From Microbacterium timonense (GTDB lineage Bacteria; Actinomycetota; Actinomycetes; Actinomycetales; Microbacteriaceae): a stretch of 64,000 bases of DNA. Under the pieces are notes generated by a model that worked only from the letters and a program-made list of their open reading frames with translations, did not search any database and was not told where the DNA came from. The position numbers and the translations under genes are program-made. This document shows positions 34,809 to 43,375 of this stretch, piece by piece (within the stretch, counting starts at the first letter, position 1; each line of letters opens with the position of its first letter). The stretch is taken from NCBI RefSeq assembly GCF_900292075.1, contig NZ_OLMV01000001.1:682001-746000 (forward strand), read 5' to 3'.

Positions 34809-36191
34809 TCATCCGATGACGTCGAAGTCGGCGCCGAGCATGTCGAGCTTGGCGAAGAACTTCTCGTAGCCTCTGCGGATGATCCCCACGTTGCGCACGA
34901 TCGACTCGCCCTCGGCAGCCAGCGCGGCGATCACGTAGCTGTAGCCACCTCGAAGGTCGGGCACCACGACGTCGGCACCTCGCAGCGGAGTGGGCCCGTC
35001 GATGACCGCGGCCTGCTCGAGCGCGCGACGGGCGACGCGGCGGCCCGGGGTGTCCAGGCCCTGAGCGTGGACGACGATCGCGGCGCCCATCTGGTTCAGC
35101 GCGGCGGTGAATCCGAGCCGGTTCTCGTACACCGTCTCGTGCACGATCGAGGTCCCCTCCGCCTGGGTGAGCGCCACGATGAGGGGCTGCTGCCAGTCCG
35201 TCATGAACCCGGGGTGCACGTCGGTCTCGACCATCACGGACTTCAGCGGGCCGCCGCGGCGGAACTGGATGCCGTCCTCGCGGACGTCGAACCATCCGCC
35301 GGCCTTGCGGAACACGTTGAGGAAGGTCAGCATCTCCTGCTGGCGAGCCCCGCCGACGAAGATGTCGCCGTCGGTGGCCAGGGCCGCGCACGCCCAGGAC
35401 GCCGCCTCGTTGCGGTCGAAGATCGCCCGGTGGTCGTAGCCGCGCAGAGAATCGACGCCCTCGATGAAGATCACGCGGTTGGGCTCGTACGAGATGATCG
35501 CGCCCATCTTCTGCAGCACGGCGATGAGATCCATGATCTCGGGCTCGATGGCCGCGTTGCGCAGCTCGGTGACGCCCTTCGCACGGACAGCCGTGAGCAG
35601 CACCTGCTCGGTCGCGCCCACGCTGGGGTAGGGCAGCTCGATGTTCGCGCCGTGCAGCCCGTTGGGCGCGGTGATGCGAATGCCCTCGTAGCTCTTGTCG
35701 ACGACCGCGCCGAAGGCGCGCAGCGCGTCCATGTGGAAGTTGATCGGACGGTCGCCGATCCGGCATCCGCCGAGGTCGGGGATGAGCGCCTCGCCGAGCA
35801 GGTGCAGCAGCGGCCCGCAGAAGAGGATCGGGATGCGCGACGCGCCGGCGTGGGCGTCGATCTCCTCGAAGTGCGCCGCCACCGCGCCGCTGGGGTCGAG
35901 GTGGATGGTCCCCTCTTCGTCGCCGTCCCAGACCCGCACGCCGTGGACCTCGAGGAGCGAGCGCACCACCTGGACGTCGCTGATGTCGGGGACATCGCGC
36001 AACGTGCTCGTCGTCTCGCCCAGGAGAGCGGCGACCATGGCCTTGGTGACGAGGTTCTTGGCGCCCTTGACCTCGACCCGCCCGGTGAGCGGGCGCCCAC
36101 CCCGGATCGCCAGCACTTCACCGGTCACTTCCTGGTCTCCCGCCTTTGCAGTTGCGCTTTCGCCCGCGGCGACGTTCAGAAGTGGCTTCAT
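34809..36191 (-). CDS. murA: UDP-N-acetylglucosamine 1-carboxyvinyltransferase MurA
   Basis: 460 aa from ATG 36191, chosen for GAGGA upstream; the frame extends further but without conserved sequence. MurA makes the first committed step to muramic acid by transferring enolpyruvate to UDP-GlcNAc. It has VKGAKNLVTKAMVAALL near the start, the active-site loop cysteine in LGGCRIGDRPINFH and the C-terminal GFMTDWQQPL and ALTQAEGTSIVHETVYENR. The first ~30 residues are an extra extension, making it longer than the usual ~420. It heads a murA-plsC-gpsA-ddl envelope run. Confidence 0.94.
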   Translation of the reverse strand: MKPLLNVAAGESATAKAGDQEVTGEVLAIRGGRPLTGRVEVKGAKNLVTKAMVAALLGETTSTLRDVPDISDVQVVRSLLEVHGVRVWDGDEEGTIHLDPSGAVAAHFEEIDAHAGASRIPILFCGPLLHLLGEALIPDLGGCRIGDRPINFHMDALRAFGAVVDKSYEGIRITAPNGLHGANIELPYPSVGATEQVLLTAVRAKGVTELRNAAIEPEIMDLIAVLQKMGAIISYEPNRVIFIEGVDSLRGYDHRAIFDRNEAASWACAALATDGDIFVGGARQQEMLTFLNVFRKAGGWFDVREDGIQFRRGGPLKSVMVETDVHPGFMTDWQQPLIVALTQAEGTSIVHETVYENRLGFTAALNQMGAAIVVHAQGLDTPGRRVARRALEQAAVIDGPTPLRGADVVVPDLRGGYSYVIAALAAEGESIVRNVGIIRRGYEKFFAKLDMLGADFDVIG

Positions 36192-36265
36192 CCGGTGATC
36201 CTCACTTGGTGTGCACGAGGTGCTCTGCGGCGGTCGGGTCGCCCTCGTGGGGCGCCCGGCCCGGC

Positions 36266-36886
36266 TTACGGAACGGGGAGCGTCCGCGGCCGCCACGCCT
36301 CTCGGCGAGCCTCGAACTGCGCGATCTTGTCTTCGTCGCGCAGCGTGAGCCCGATGTCGTCGAGCCCTTCGAGAAGCCGCCACCTAGTGTAATCGTCGAT
36401 CTCGAAAGCGAATTCCATGACGCGGCCGTCCGGACCGGACGGGTCTGCGAGCCTCGCGGTCCGCTCGTGGAGGTCGACGGTCATCGACGTGCCGGGATCG
36501 GCCTCCAGCGCCGCCCAGATCGCCTCGAGGTCGGACTCGGAGATGACTCCCGCCACCAGCCCCTGCTTGCCCGCGTTGCCGCGGAAGATGTCTGCGAAGC
36601 GAGGGCTCAGCACGACCTTGAAACCGTAGTCGCGCAACGCCCAGACCGCGTGCTCGCGGCTCGAGCCGGTGCCGAAGTCGGGGCCGGCGACGAGAATGCT
36701 CGCCCCGGCGTAGACGGGCTGGTTGAGCACGAACTCGGGGTCCTGACGCCAGCTGGCGAAGAGGGCGTCCTCGAACCCGGTCTTGGTGACCCGCTTGAGG
36801 TACACGGCGGGGATGATCTGGTCGGTGTCGACGGCGGACCGCTTCAGCGGTGCCGCGATACCGGTGTGCGTGGTGAACTTCTCCAT
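36266..36886 (-). CDS. leuD: 3-isopropylmalate dehydratase small subunit
   Basis: 206 aa from ATG 36886, the family N-terminus [16 protein letters not shown]. LeuD pairs with LeuC to isomerise 2- to 3-isopropylmalate. Conserved blocks are [37 protein letters not shown] and [13 protein letters not shown]. It lies 1 nt from the leuC stop, so the subunits are co-translated, and it shares the leuC leader regulation. Confidence 0.96.
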   Translation of the reverse strand: MEKFTTHTGIAAPLKRSAVDTDQIIPAVYLKRVTKTGFEDALFASWRQDPEFVLNQPVYAGASILVAGPDFGTGSSREHAVWALRDYGFKVVLSPRFADIFRGNAGKQGLVAGVISESDLEAIWAALEADPGTSMTVDLHERTARLADPSGPDGRVMEFAFEIDDYTRWRLLEGLDDIGLTLRDEDKIAQFEARREAWRPRTLPVP

Positions 36887-36887
36887 G

Positions 36888-38369
36888 TCAGGCCTCCGCC
36901 CCGCCTGCCGCGACCGCGACCGGCGCGGGAAGATCACTGGGGCTGGCGAGACGTCCCATCACGGCGGTTGCCGCGGCGACGACCGGCGAGACCAGGTGGG
37001 TGCGTCCCCCCTTGCCCTGACGGCCCTCGAAGTTGCGGTTGCTCGTGGAGGCGCACCGCTCCCCCGGCGCCAACTGGTCGGGATTCATGCCGAGGCACAT
37101 CGAGCAGCCGGCGAACCGCCACTCGGCGCCGAAGTCCTGGAACACCTTGTCCAGACCCTCCGCCTCGGCCTCCAGACGGACCCGCGCCGACCCGGGAACG
37201 ACCATCACCCGCACGCCGTCGGCCTTCTTGCGCCCGGCGATGATCGAGGCGAACGCGCGGAGATCCTCGATGCGGCTGTTGGTGCACGAGCCCATGAACA
37301 CCGCGTCGACCTCGACCTGCTTCAACGGGGTGCCCGGCTGCAGGTCCATGTACTCCAGCGCACGCTCGGCGGCGGCGCGCTCGTTCGGGTCCGCGAAGTC
37401 CTCCGGGCTGGGGACGGTGTCGCTCAGCGACACGCCCTGGCCCGGGTTCGTGCCCCACGTGACGAACGGCTCCAGCTCGTTCGCATCGAGGAAGACCTCG
37501 GCGTCGTAGACGGCGCCCTCGTCGCTGGGAAGGGTGCGCCAGTATGCGACGGCGTCGTCCCAGTCCTTGCCCTTGGGGGCGTGCGGCCGGCCCTCCAGAT
37601 AGGCGAAGGTCGTCTCGTCCGGGGCGACCATGCCCGCCCGTGCGCCGGCTTCGATCGACATGTTGCAGATCGTCATGCGGCCTTCCATCGACAGCGATCG
37701 GATCGCGCTGCCGCGGTACTCCAGCACGTACCCCTGACCGCCGTTGGTGCCGATCTTGGCGATCACGGCGAGGATGATGTCCTTCGCGGTGACACCGGGC
37801 TTCAGCTCGCCTTCGACGGTGATGGCCATCGTCTTGAAGGGCTTCAGCGGCAGCGTCTGGGTCGCCAGCACGTGTTCGACCTCGCTCGTGCCGATCCCGA
37901 ACGCCATGGCCCCGAATGCGCCGTGGGTGGAGGTGTGCGAATCGCCGCAGACGACGGTGATCCCCGGCATCGTCAGTCCCAGCTGCGGGCCGACGACGTG
38001 GACGATGCCCTGCTCCTTGTCGCCGAGGGAGTGCAGGCGCACCCCGAACTCCTCGGCATTGCGTCGCAGGGTCTCGATCTGCGTCCGGCTGGTGAGATCG
38101 GCGATCGGCTTGTCGATGTCGAGCGTCGGGGTGTTGTGGTCCTCGGTGGCGATCGTCAGGTCCAGGCGCCGGACGGGGCGGCCCTCGGCACGCAGGCCGT
38201 CGAAAGCCTGGGGGCTGGTCACCTCGTGCACCAGGTGCAGGTCGATGTAAATCAGGTCCGGCTGACCGTCCGCGCCGCGGACGACGACGTGGTCGTCCCA
38301 GACCTTCTCGGCCAGGGTGCGGGGGCGGTCGGGGATGTCGGCGATACGGGGCGCATCGGTCGTGCTCAT
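36888..38369 (-). CDS. leuC: 3-isopropylmalate dehydratase large subunit
   Basis: 493 aa from ATG 38369 with GAGGAGAA upstream. It carries the [4Fe-4S] aconitase-type active site: [14 protein letters not shown] region, [13 protein letters not shown] and [11 protein letters not shown] contribute the three cluster cysteines. It is followed immediately by leuD. The 126-nt leader upstream contains a Leu-rich peptide and hairpins (described separately), so expression is probably tuned by leucine supply. Confidence 0.97.
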   Translation of the reverse strand: MSTTDAPRIADIPDRPRTLAEKVWDDHVVVRGADGQPDLIYIDLHLVHEVTSPQAFDGLRAEGRPVRRLDLTIATEDHNTPTLDIDKPIADLTSRTQIETLRRNAEEFGVRLHSLGDKEQGIVHVVGPQLGLTMPGITVVCGDSHTSTHGAFGAMAFGIGTSEVEHVLATQTLPLKPFKTMAITVEGELKPGVTAKDIILAVIAKIGTNGGQGYVLEYRGSAIRSLSMEGRMTICNMSIEAGARAGMVAPDETTFAYLEGRPHAPKGKDWDDAVAYWRTLPSDEGAVYDAEVFLDANELEPFVTWGTNPGQGVSLSDTVPSPEDFADPNERAAAERALEYMDLQPGTPLKQVEVDAVFMGSCTNSRIEDLRAFASIIAGRKKADGVRVMVVPGSARVRLEAEAEGLDKVFQDFGAEWRFAGCSMCLGMNPDQLAPGERCASTSNRNFEGRQGKGGRTHLVSPVVAAATAVMGRLASPSDLPAPVAVAAGGAEA

Positions 38370-38393
38370 TGCTTGTCGTTCTCCTCTGTGGGT

Positions 38394-38466
38394 CATTGCC
38401 CGCAATGGGTGGGGCCCGCGACGAACTCCGCGACGAGTGAGGCCTGGGAACTAGGACTCGTCGCGG
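38394..38466 (-). promoter_or_regulatory. leuCD leader: candidate transcription attenuator hairpins
   Basis: A perfect 11-bp inverted repeat CCGCGACGAGT/ACTCGTCGCGG (38428-38438 with 38456-38466, 17-nt loop) overlaps the end of the leader peptide. A second TCGTCGCGG copy lies just downstream, giving an alternative pairing partner. A CATTG-N4-CAATG hairpin (38394-38407) follows near the leuC ribosome binding site. Confidence 0.6.
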
Positions 38467-38495
38467 CCGCTAAGGAGAAGGCGAGCGATCCGCAC
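38451..38495 (-). CDS. leuCD leader peptide with three consecutive Leu codons
   Basis: 14 codons from GTG 38495: MRIARLLLSGRDES, stop TAG. The three Leu codons are CTT-CTC-CTT, uncommon at this GC content. TAGCCT is placed exactly 6 nt upstream, so the peptide is probably leaderless. Its last codons form one arm of the hairpin that precedes leuC. This is the layout of ribosome-mediated attenuation: stalling at Leu codons would change hairpin pairing. Confidence 0.6.
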   Translation of the reverse strand: MRIARLLLSGRDES

Positions 38496-38501
38496 GAGGC
38501 C

Positions 38502-38507
38502 AGGCTA
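38502..38507 (-). promoter_or_regulatory. leuCD -10 hexamer
   Basis: TAGCCT 6 nt before the leader-peptide GTG. No convincing -35. Confidence 0.45.
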
Positions 38508-38521
38508 CCACCGCGCGGCGG

Positions 38522-38534
38522 GGAGGCTGCCTCC
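38522..38534 (-). terminator. Small hairpin after the membrane protein gene
   Basis: GGAGGC-N-GCCTCC lies 6-18 nt beyond the stop at 38541. The stem is short, with no T-run; a weak terminator candidate. Confidence 0.35.
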
Positions 38535-38540
38535 GGAGCG

Positions 38541-39284
38541 TCACATGCCGCCGCTCCCGCCGGCGGGGCGCCGCACCGCGTGGCCCTCGTAGATCCAGAC
38601 GTCGACGGTGTCGCCGACGAGCACGAACCGGACGGCGGTGCCGGTGGGGAACTGCTTGGTCCACTCCTCGTTCCAGGCCACCGGCACGTCGTAGATCTCC
38701 ACCATCGGCTGCGCGGGCGGCGGGACGCACGCCACCCCGATGAGGTCGTCGGTGAAGGGCTCGAACACCAGCAGACACGAGTTGCCCAGGACGCTGTCCG
38801 CAGAGAACACCTCGAGGCCCAGCACGCGGTCGAACGCGCGCAGGGTCGATTTCATGACCAGCTGCCGTCGCGCGTAGTCGGTGAGTCGCAGCACCTGCTC
38901 GCTGGGCGCGGCGCCCGTCTGGTGCAGCGTCACAGCGGGTCGCGGGGCGGTCCACGCCGTCCAGCCGACGATACCCAGGGCGACGATGGTGGCGGCGATG
39001 ACGCCGGCGAGGAACGCACCGAGTCTGCTGCGGCGCCACCATGGTCGGGTCACGGGAGGGGCAGCCGGCGGTGCGGGCGTCCGCGTCGGCGCGGATCCCG
39101 CCCGCCCGCCGGCGTCGGGCGCCGGGTGCGCCGAGGCGGCGAGGTGGAGCGCCTCGAGCTCGGCCAGCCGGGCGGCTGCGACGGGGTCGACGTCGATGTC
39201 GGCGTCCACCCCGTACGCACGAGCCCGGAGGGCGGTCAGCTCCGCATCGAGAGCGCCGTCCGCGGGGAGTTCCCCGCTCCGCAT
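38541..39284 (-). CDS. Hypothetical single-pass membrane protein
   Basis: 247 aa from ATG 39284. The first ~85 residues are cytosolic, Ala/Pro-rich (TRTPAPPAAPPVTRPWW). A single membrane helix spans about 88-110 ([21 protein letters not shown]). An extracytoplasmic domain of ~135 residues follows, with two cysteines (NSCLLVF, GVACVPP) that could pair. No family recognised. It lies between terC upstream and leuCD downstream on the same strand, 50 nt after terC, and may be read from the terC promoter. Confidence 0.72.
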   Translation of the reverse strand: MRSGELPADGALDAELTALRARAYGVDADIDVDPVAAARLAELEALHLAASAHPAPDAGGRAGSAPTRTPAPPAAPPVTRPWWRRSRLGAFLAGVIAATIVALGIVGWTAWTAPRPAVTLHQTGAAPSEQVLRLTDYARRQLVMKSTLRAFDRVLGLEVFSADSVLGNSCLLVFEPFTDDLIGVACVPPPAQPMVEIYDVPVAWNEEWTKQFPTGTAVRFVLVGDTVDVWIYEGHAVRRPAGGSGGM

Positions 39285-39334
39285 GGCGGCAGTATCGCAC
39301 CGCGCCCCGCCCCGGGCAACGGGCTGTCGCCGGA

Positions 39335-40366
39335 TCAGCTCCGGGCGTCCGGAGTGCCGGTGGAGGGGGCATCCGTCACGGCCTGCCGGCGGTCGCGCGC
39401 CGACGCGATGAGGCTCGCGATCGTGGCGACGGCCATCGACACGACGATCACGCCCAGCGACATCCAGGTCGAGATCTCGGGAGCCCACTCGATCGGCTCT
39501 CCGCCGTTGATGAAAGGCAGCTCGTTGACGTGCATCGCGTGGAACACGAGCTTCAGGCCGATGAAGGCGAGGATGAAGGCGATGCCGTAGTGCAGGTATC
39601 GCAGCCGGTCCAGCAGGTCGCCGAGCAGGAAGTAGAGCTGGCGCAGACCCATGAGCGCGAAGATGTTCGCGGTGAACACGATGAACGGGCTCTGGGTGAT
39701 GCCGAAGATGGCCGGGATCGAATCGATCGCGAAGAGCAGGTCCGTGACGCCGATCGCCGCGAACACGATGATCATGGGCGTCCAGATCTTCTTGCCGTCC
39801 ACGACCGTGCGGATCTTCGCGCCGTCGTAGTGGTCGCTGATGTCGATGGTGCGGCGGAGCACGCGGACGATGAAGTTCTCCTGCTTCACCTCTTCGTCGT
39901 GGTCGCCGCCCGGGAAGGCCTGACGCCATGCCGTCCACACGAGGAATGCCCCGAAGATGTAGAAGACCCAGCTGAACTGCTCGATGATCGCCGCACCGAG
40001 CAGGATGAACAGGCCGCGCAGCACGAGGGCGATGATGATGCCCACCATCAGCACCTCCTGCTGATACCGACGTGGCACCGCGAACTGCGACATGATCAGC
40101 ACGAAGACGAAGAGGTTGTCGATGGAGAGGCTGTACTCCGTCAGCCAACCGGCGACGAACTGGCCGGCGTACTCACCCCCGGCGAAGATCCACATCAGCC
40201 CAGCGAAGATGAGCGCGAGCGTGACGTAGAACACGACCCACAGGGTCGACTCCCTGGCCGACGGGATGTGCGGGCGCTTCAGGATGAGCAGCAGGTCCGC
40301 CAGCAGGATGAGGGAGAGGATCACGAGCGATCCGATTTCGAACAGCAGGGGGAGTTCGAGGTCCAT
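39335..40366 (-). CDS. TerC/Alx-family membrane protein, probable Mn2+ exporter
   Basis: 343 aa from ATG 40366 with AAAGG upstream. About nine membrane segments; the family signature EYSLSIDNLFVFVLIM with its acidic residues and the second-half ATDxxFAxDSIPAI equivalent (GVTDLLFAIDSIPAIFGIT) are clear. TerC proteins such as Alx and MneA export manganese and protect against metal stress or metallate secreted enzymes. The leader carries features of the manganese-sensing yybP-ykoY riboswitch, strengthening that assignment over tellurite resistance. Confidence 0.9.
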   Translation of the reverse strand: MDLELPLLFEIGSLVILSLILLADLLLILKRPHIPSARESTLWVVFYVTLALIFAGLMWIFAGGEYAGQFVAGWLTEYSLSIDNLFVFVLIMSQFAVPRRYQQEVLMVGIIIALVLRGLFILLGAAIIEQFSWVFYIFGAFLVWTAWRQAFPGGDHDEEVKQENFIVRVLRRTIDISDHYDGAKIRTVVDGKKIWTPMIIVFAAIGVTDLLFAIDSIPAIFGITQSPFIVFTANIFALMGLRQLYFLLGDLLDRLRYLHYGIAFILAFIGLKLVFHAMHVNELPFINGGEPIEWAPEISTWMSLGVIVVSMAVATIASLIASARDRRQAVTDAPSTGTPDARS

Positions 40367-40401
40367 GCAGGGCCTTTCGGGTGCGAACGAGGGGTCGGTG
40401 G

Positions 40402-40502
40402 AATCCGAAAGTCTCTCCCCCGCCGGCCGTCCTGCCTGCGGTGCGCACCCGGGGTCGTGGACCCGTGATGACGGATGCGCGATACCGGGATACTCCCTCT
40501 CG
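40402..40502 (-). promoter_or_regulatory. Candidate yybP-ykoY (Mn2+) riboswitch upstream of terC
   Basis: On the minus strand the leader runs GGGAGTA (40491-40497), then CCGTCATCACGG-like core and GC-rich helices, and ends with GAGAGACTTTCGG (40405-40417). Those conserved loop sequences resemble the two metal-binding loops of yybP-ykoY RNAs. TATCCT at 40511-40516 is a plausible -10 just upstream, and TerC genes are known targets. Confidence 0.6.
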
Positions 40503-40510
40503 CTCGCATC

Positions 40511-40516
40511 AGGATA
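40511..40516 (-). promoter_or_regulatory. terC -10 hexamer
   Basis: TATCCT preceded by TG one base earlier; transcription would start just before the riboswitch core. Confidence 0.4.
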
Positions 40517-40603
40517 CAGGCTCGGGATGCCGCCTCCGCGCGCTGTGAGACGATTCCCGCGATGCGCACACTCACACGGTGAGAGATGATTCGGAGGATG
40601 GGG

Positions 40604-41173
40604 ATGACAGCCGACGACACGCCGGAGGGTGCCTCCGGGGACGCCGCGCTGGTGGCATCGGCCGCGAGCGGGAGCGAGCGCGCCTTCCGCACGCTGTATC
40701 GCGCGTACGTGCGGCCGGTGTACTGGCTGGCGCACGGCCTCGTGGGCAATCCCGCCGACGCCGAGGAGGTCACACAGGAGACGTTCCTCGTCGCCTGGCG
40801 CAAGCTCCCCGGCTTCGAGCTCGCCGGTGAATCGCTGCTGCCGTGGCTGGCCACGATCTGCCGTCTGCAGTCGGCGAACCGCGTCCGCCGTCAGCGCCGT
40901 GACCGCGAGCACACCGCGGCGGCGGCCGACGAGAGCCTCCCGGCGACCGTCGACGTCGAGCAGCAGGTGATCGACGGCACGCTGGCCGAGCTGATCCTGA
41001 CGGAGGTGGCGGGTCTCAGTGAGCTGGACCGGGCGATCTTCCGGCTGTGCGCCACAGAGGGGTACGGCTACCAGGCCGCCGCCGACGAGCTCGGCGTCGC
41101 GCACGGCGTCGTCCGCAATCGTCTCTCCCGCATCCGCACGCGCCTGCGGACCGTCGTGAAGGAGAGCACATGA
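40604..41173 (+). CDS. ECF-type RNA polymerase sigma factor
   Basis: 189 aa from ATG 40604, chosen over two nearby in-frame ATGs because GGAGG ends 6 nt upstream. Region 2 (AFRTLYRAYVRPVYWLAHGLVGNPADAEEVTQETFLVAW) and region 4 (LSELDRAIFRLCATEGYGYQAAADELGVAHGVVRNRLSRIRTRL, split here for length) are standard for ECF sigma factors. The stop overlaps the next gene (ATGA), whose product has an anti-sigma-like cytoplasmic N-terminus and membrane anchor. The pair probably senses envelope conditions. Confidence 0.9.
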   Translation: MTADDTPEGASGDAALVASAASGSERAFRTLYRAYVRPVYWLAHGLVGNPADAEEVTQETFLVAWRKLPGFELAGESLLPWLATICRLQSANRVRRQRRDREHTAAAADESLPATVDVEQQVIDGTLAELILTEVAGLSELDRAIFRLCATEGYGYQAAADELGVAHGVVRNRLSRIRTRLRTVVKEST

Positions 41174-42339
41174 ACACGCATGTCCCGGGCGCAGGCGCGA
41201 CGAGCGCTCTGCCCGAGCTGAGCGAGAAGCGGATCGACGAGATCGAGGAGGCGGTGTTCGCAGACATCGCCCGCGAGCGCAGCCGGGACGCGGCCCGCCA
41301 GCGCCGGCGTCGGCGCGCATGGATCGCGAGTGGCGCCGCTGCCGCCGTCGTGGCCGTCGCCGCCGTGATCGCCCCGGCGGTCGGGGGTCTGGTCGGCGGC
41401 ACCGCCGGCTCCAGCCAGGACGCAGCGGTCGCGCCCGTCGCGCCGGCCGATTCCGGGCAGGGCTCGAGCGGCACGGAATCGGCCACCACGGACTCGCGCG
41501 GTGCGGCTCCCCTGTCTCTGGCGCCCGATGCCGCCGACGGCGCAGCGGGGTCGCTCCCCTCGGGTCGCGACATCATCACGACGGCGACGGCGACGGTCGC
41601 CGTGGACGACGTCGACGATGCCACCGGAGCCGTCGCGGAGGCCGCGACCGCCCACGGCGGCTACGTCGAGTCGATGAACGTCGGCTCCCGCGGCGCGGTG
41701 CAGCCGGTGACGCCTGCGGAGGGGGGCGTCGTGTACGACACGATGCCCTACCCCGTTCCCACGGACGGCGCGTGGATCTCCGTCCGCGTGCCCGCGGACC
41801 AGCTGTCAGTGGTGATGGACGGGCTGTCAGCGATCGGTGAGGTGACCGCGACGAACGTCAACCGGCAGGACGTCACGCAGCAGACGGTGGACCTCGAGGC
41901 ACGCATCGACGCGGCCGAGGCGTCGGTGCAGCGCCTCACCGAGCTGATGAGTCAGACGCAGAGCGTCGCGGACCTCATCGCGGCCGAGTCGGCGCTGTCG
42001 GAGCGTCAGGCCCTGCTGGAGTCGTACCAGCAGCAGCTGGAGGCCCTCGACGACCAGGTGGCGATGTCGACACTGTCGGTGACCGTCCAGCCGCGCATCG
42101 AGACCGTCACCGCTGATCCCGCAGGGTTCGGCGACGGGTTGGCGGCCGGCTGGAACGGCCTGATCGCCACCCTGAACGGCATCGTGGTGGCGATCGGCTT
42201 CCTCCTCCCCTGGCTCGCCGTCGCTGCGGTGCTCGCGGTGATCGTCTGGGCGATCGTGCGCCTGCTCCGGCGCCGGCGCACGAGCCGGCGGTCGCGTCCG
42301 GCGGAGGCGGCGGCATCCGACCGCGACACGACCGACTGA
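41170..42339 (+). CDS. DUF4349 membrane protein, candidate sigma partner
   Basis: 389 aa, translationally coupled to the ECF sigma gene. The N-terminal ~55 residues are cytosolic; a membrane segment follows (IASGAAAAVVAVAAVIAPAVG, ~55-75). A long extracytoplasmic DUF4349 region includes a coiled coil (about 235-310, LEARIDAAEASVQRLTELM). A second membrane helix near 335-365 leads to a basic tail. A DUF4349 protein co-encoded with a sigma factor may act as its anti-sigma, but no zinc-binding HxxxCxxC motif is present, so this is inference. Confidence 0.8.
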   Translation: MNTHVPGAGATSALPELSEKRIDEIEEAVFADIARERSRDAARQRRRRRAWIASGAAAAVVAVAAVIAPAVGGLVGGTAGSSQDAAVAPVAPADSGQGSSGTESATTDSRGAAPLSLAPDAADGAAGSLPSGRDIITTATATVAVDDVDDATGAVAEAATAHGGYVESMNVGSRGAVQPVTPAEGGVVYDTMPYPVPTDGAWISVRVPADQLSVVMDGLSAIGEVTATNVNRQDVTQQTVDLEARIDAAEASVQRLTELMSQTQSVADLIAAESALSERQALLESYQQQLEALDDQVAMSTLSVTVQPRIETVTADPAGFGDGLAAGWNGLIATLNGIVVAIGFLLPWLAVAAVLAVIVWAIVRLLRRRRTSRRSRPAEAAASDRDTTD

Positions 42340-42358
42340 GCAGGGTCTTCGCCCTCGA

Positions 42359-42364
42359 TACTGT
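42359..42364 (+). promoter_or_regulatory. DUF202 pair -10 hexamer (leaderless)
   Basis: TACTGT 6 nt before GTG 42371. Confidence 0.45.
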
Positions 42365-42370
42365 GGGACG

Positions 42371-42733
42371 GTGACTTCGCGCAGATTCCCCCGGTCGGTG
42401 TACGGCACGGGCGAAGAGCCGGACGCTCGATTCAGCCTCGCGAATGAACGCACGTTCCTCGCCTGGAACCGGACGGGCCTGGCCCTCATTGCCGGCGGCG
42501 TGGCACTGGAGGCGCTGGGGCTCGACCTCCAGCCGGGGCTGCGACTGGCCGCCTCGCTCGTGCTCATCGCCGCCGGCCTCGTGGTGCCCGTCCTCGCCTG
42601 GCTGGAGTGGGCGCGCACCGAGCGCGCGTTGCGGGTCGCCGCGCCGCTGCCGGGCTCGGCGACGAGCCTGGCGCTGGCGGCGACCATCGTGCTGGTCGGC
42701 GTGCTCGTGCTCCTCGGCGTCGTGCTGCGATGA
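42371..42733 (+). CDS. DUF202 (YidH-type) membrane protein 1
   Basis: 120 aa with three predicted membrane helices. The signature FSLANERTFLAWNRTGLALI at residues 21-40 is the DUF202/YidH hallmark. Function unknown. GTG 42371 is supported by TACTGT 6 nt upstream. The stop overlaps the start of a second DUF202 gene (ATGA), so the two are made together and probably associate. Confidence 0.85.
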   Translation: MTSRRFPRSVYGTGEEPDARFSLANERTFLAWNRTGLALIAGGVALEALGLDLQPGLRLAASLVLIAAGLVVPVLAWLEWARTERALRVAAPLPGSATSLALAATIVLVGVLVLLGVVLR

Positions 42734-43092
42734 CCGGGCGGCAGCTGTTCGATCCCGGGCTTCAGCCCGAACGCACCGTGCTCGCCTGGCGTCGGACGGC
42801 CCTCGCGATCGGCGTCGGATCGCTCCTGGCGCTGCGGATCCTGCCCGCACTCGCACCGGCTCCCAGGTGGGGGCCGCTGTGGCTGCTGCCCGGGATTGTG
42901 GGACTCGCGTTCGCCGTGCTGCTCTGGACGCGCTCGCAGGCCCGGCATACGCGGATCACCCGCGCCCTTCTCGACGGGCGCCCCGCCGACCTCCCGGGTG
43001 CGGGGCTCCTGCTGCTGGTCACCCTGTTCGTCGCCGGCTGCGCCGTCGTGTCGGGTGTGGTCGTGCTGTTCGCCCTCGTCGGCAACGGATGA
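42730..43092 (+). CDS. DUF202 membrane protein 2
   Basis: 120 aa, three membrane helices; N-terminal DPGLQPERTVLAWRRTALAI is the DUF202 hallmark, with WRRT in place of WNRT of the first copy. The two are distant paralogues of equal length. It ends 1 nt into a bidirectional hairpin. Function unknown. Confidence 0.85.
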   Translation: MTGRQLFDPGLQPERTVLAWRRTALAIGVGSLLALRILPALAPAPRWGPLWLLPGIVGLAFAVLLWTRSQARHTRITRALLDGRPADLPGAGLLLLVTLFVAGCAVVSGVVVLFALVGNG

Positions 43093-43122
43093 GCCCCCGC
43101 ATCCTGGTGGACACGGGGGCTC
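43091..43122. terminator. Bidirectional hairpin between the DUF202 pair and tRNA-Glu
   Basis: GAGCCCCCG (43091-43099) pairs with CGGGGGCTC (43114-43122), 14-nt loop, beginning at the DUF202 stop codon. It also lies 3' of the minus-strand tRNA. Confidence 0.65.
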
Positions 43123-43136
43123 ATTCATCTGACGGG

Positions 43137-43209
43137 TGACCCCAGCGGGATTCGAACCCGCGTTACCGCCGTGAGAGGGCGGCGTACTAGGCCGCTATAC
43201 GATGGGGCC
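43137..43209 (-). tRNA. tRNA-Glu (CTC), copy 2
   Basis: 73 nt with a complete cloverleaf: acceptor GGCCCCA/TGGGGTC, anticodon loop CTCTCAC reading GAG, T-loop GGTTCGAATCC. No CCA is encoded. Identical to the copy 46 bp away and probably read from the same promoter. Confidence 0.95.
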
Positions 43210-43255
43210 GTACAGCTGTCGACAGCGGGTGCTGCGACCGGTGTTGCCTGACTGG

Positions 43256-43328
43256 TGACCCCAGCGGGATTCGAACCCGCGTTACCGCCGTGAGAGGGCG
43301 GCGTACTAGGCCGCTATACGATGGGGCC
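43256..43328 (-). tRNA. tRNA-Glu (CTC), copy 1
   Basis: Identical in all 73 positions to the second copy. It is first in transcription order; its promoter lies at 43346-43375. Confidence 0.95.
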
Positions 43329-43345
43329 GTTCAGGCAACCGTTCG

Positions 43346-43375
43346 ATTATGCCACGCGCCGTCTGCCCGCTCCAA
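43346..43375 (-). promoter_or_regulatory. tRNA-Glu promoter
   Basis: TTGGAG (43370-43375), 18-bp spacer, CATAAT (43346-43351), 17 nt before the tRNA 5' end. Confidence 0.6.

Noticed and set aside
36192..36383. 64-residue extension of MurA
   Set aside because: Arg-rich, not conserved, and a ribosome binding site precedes ATG 36191.
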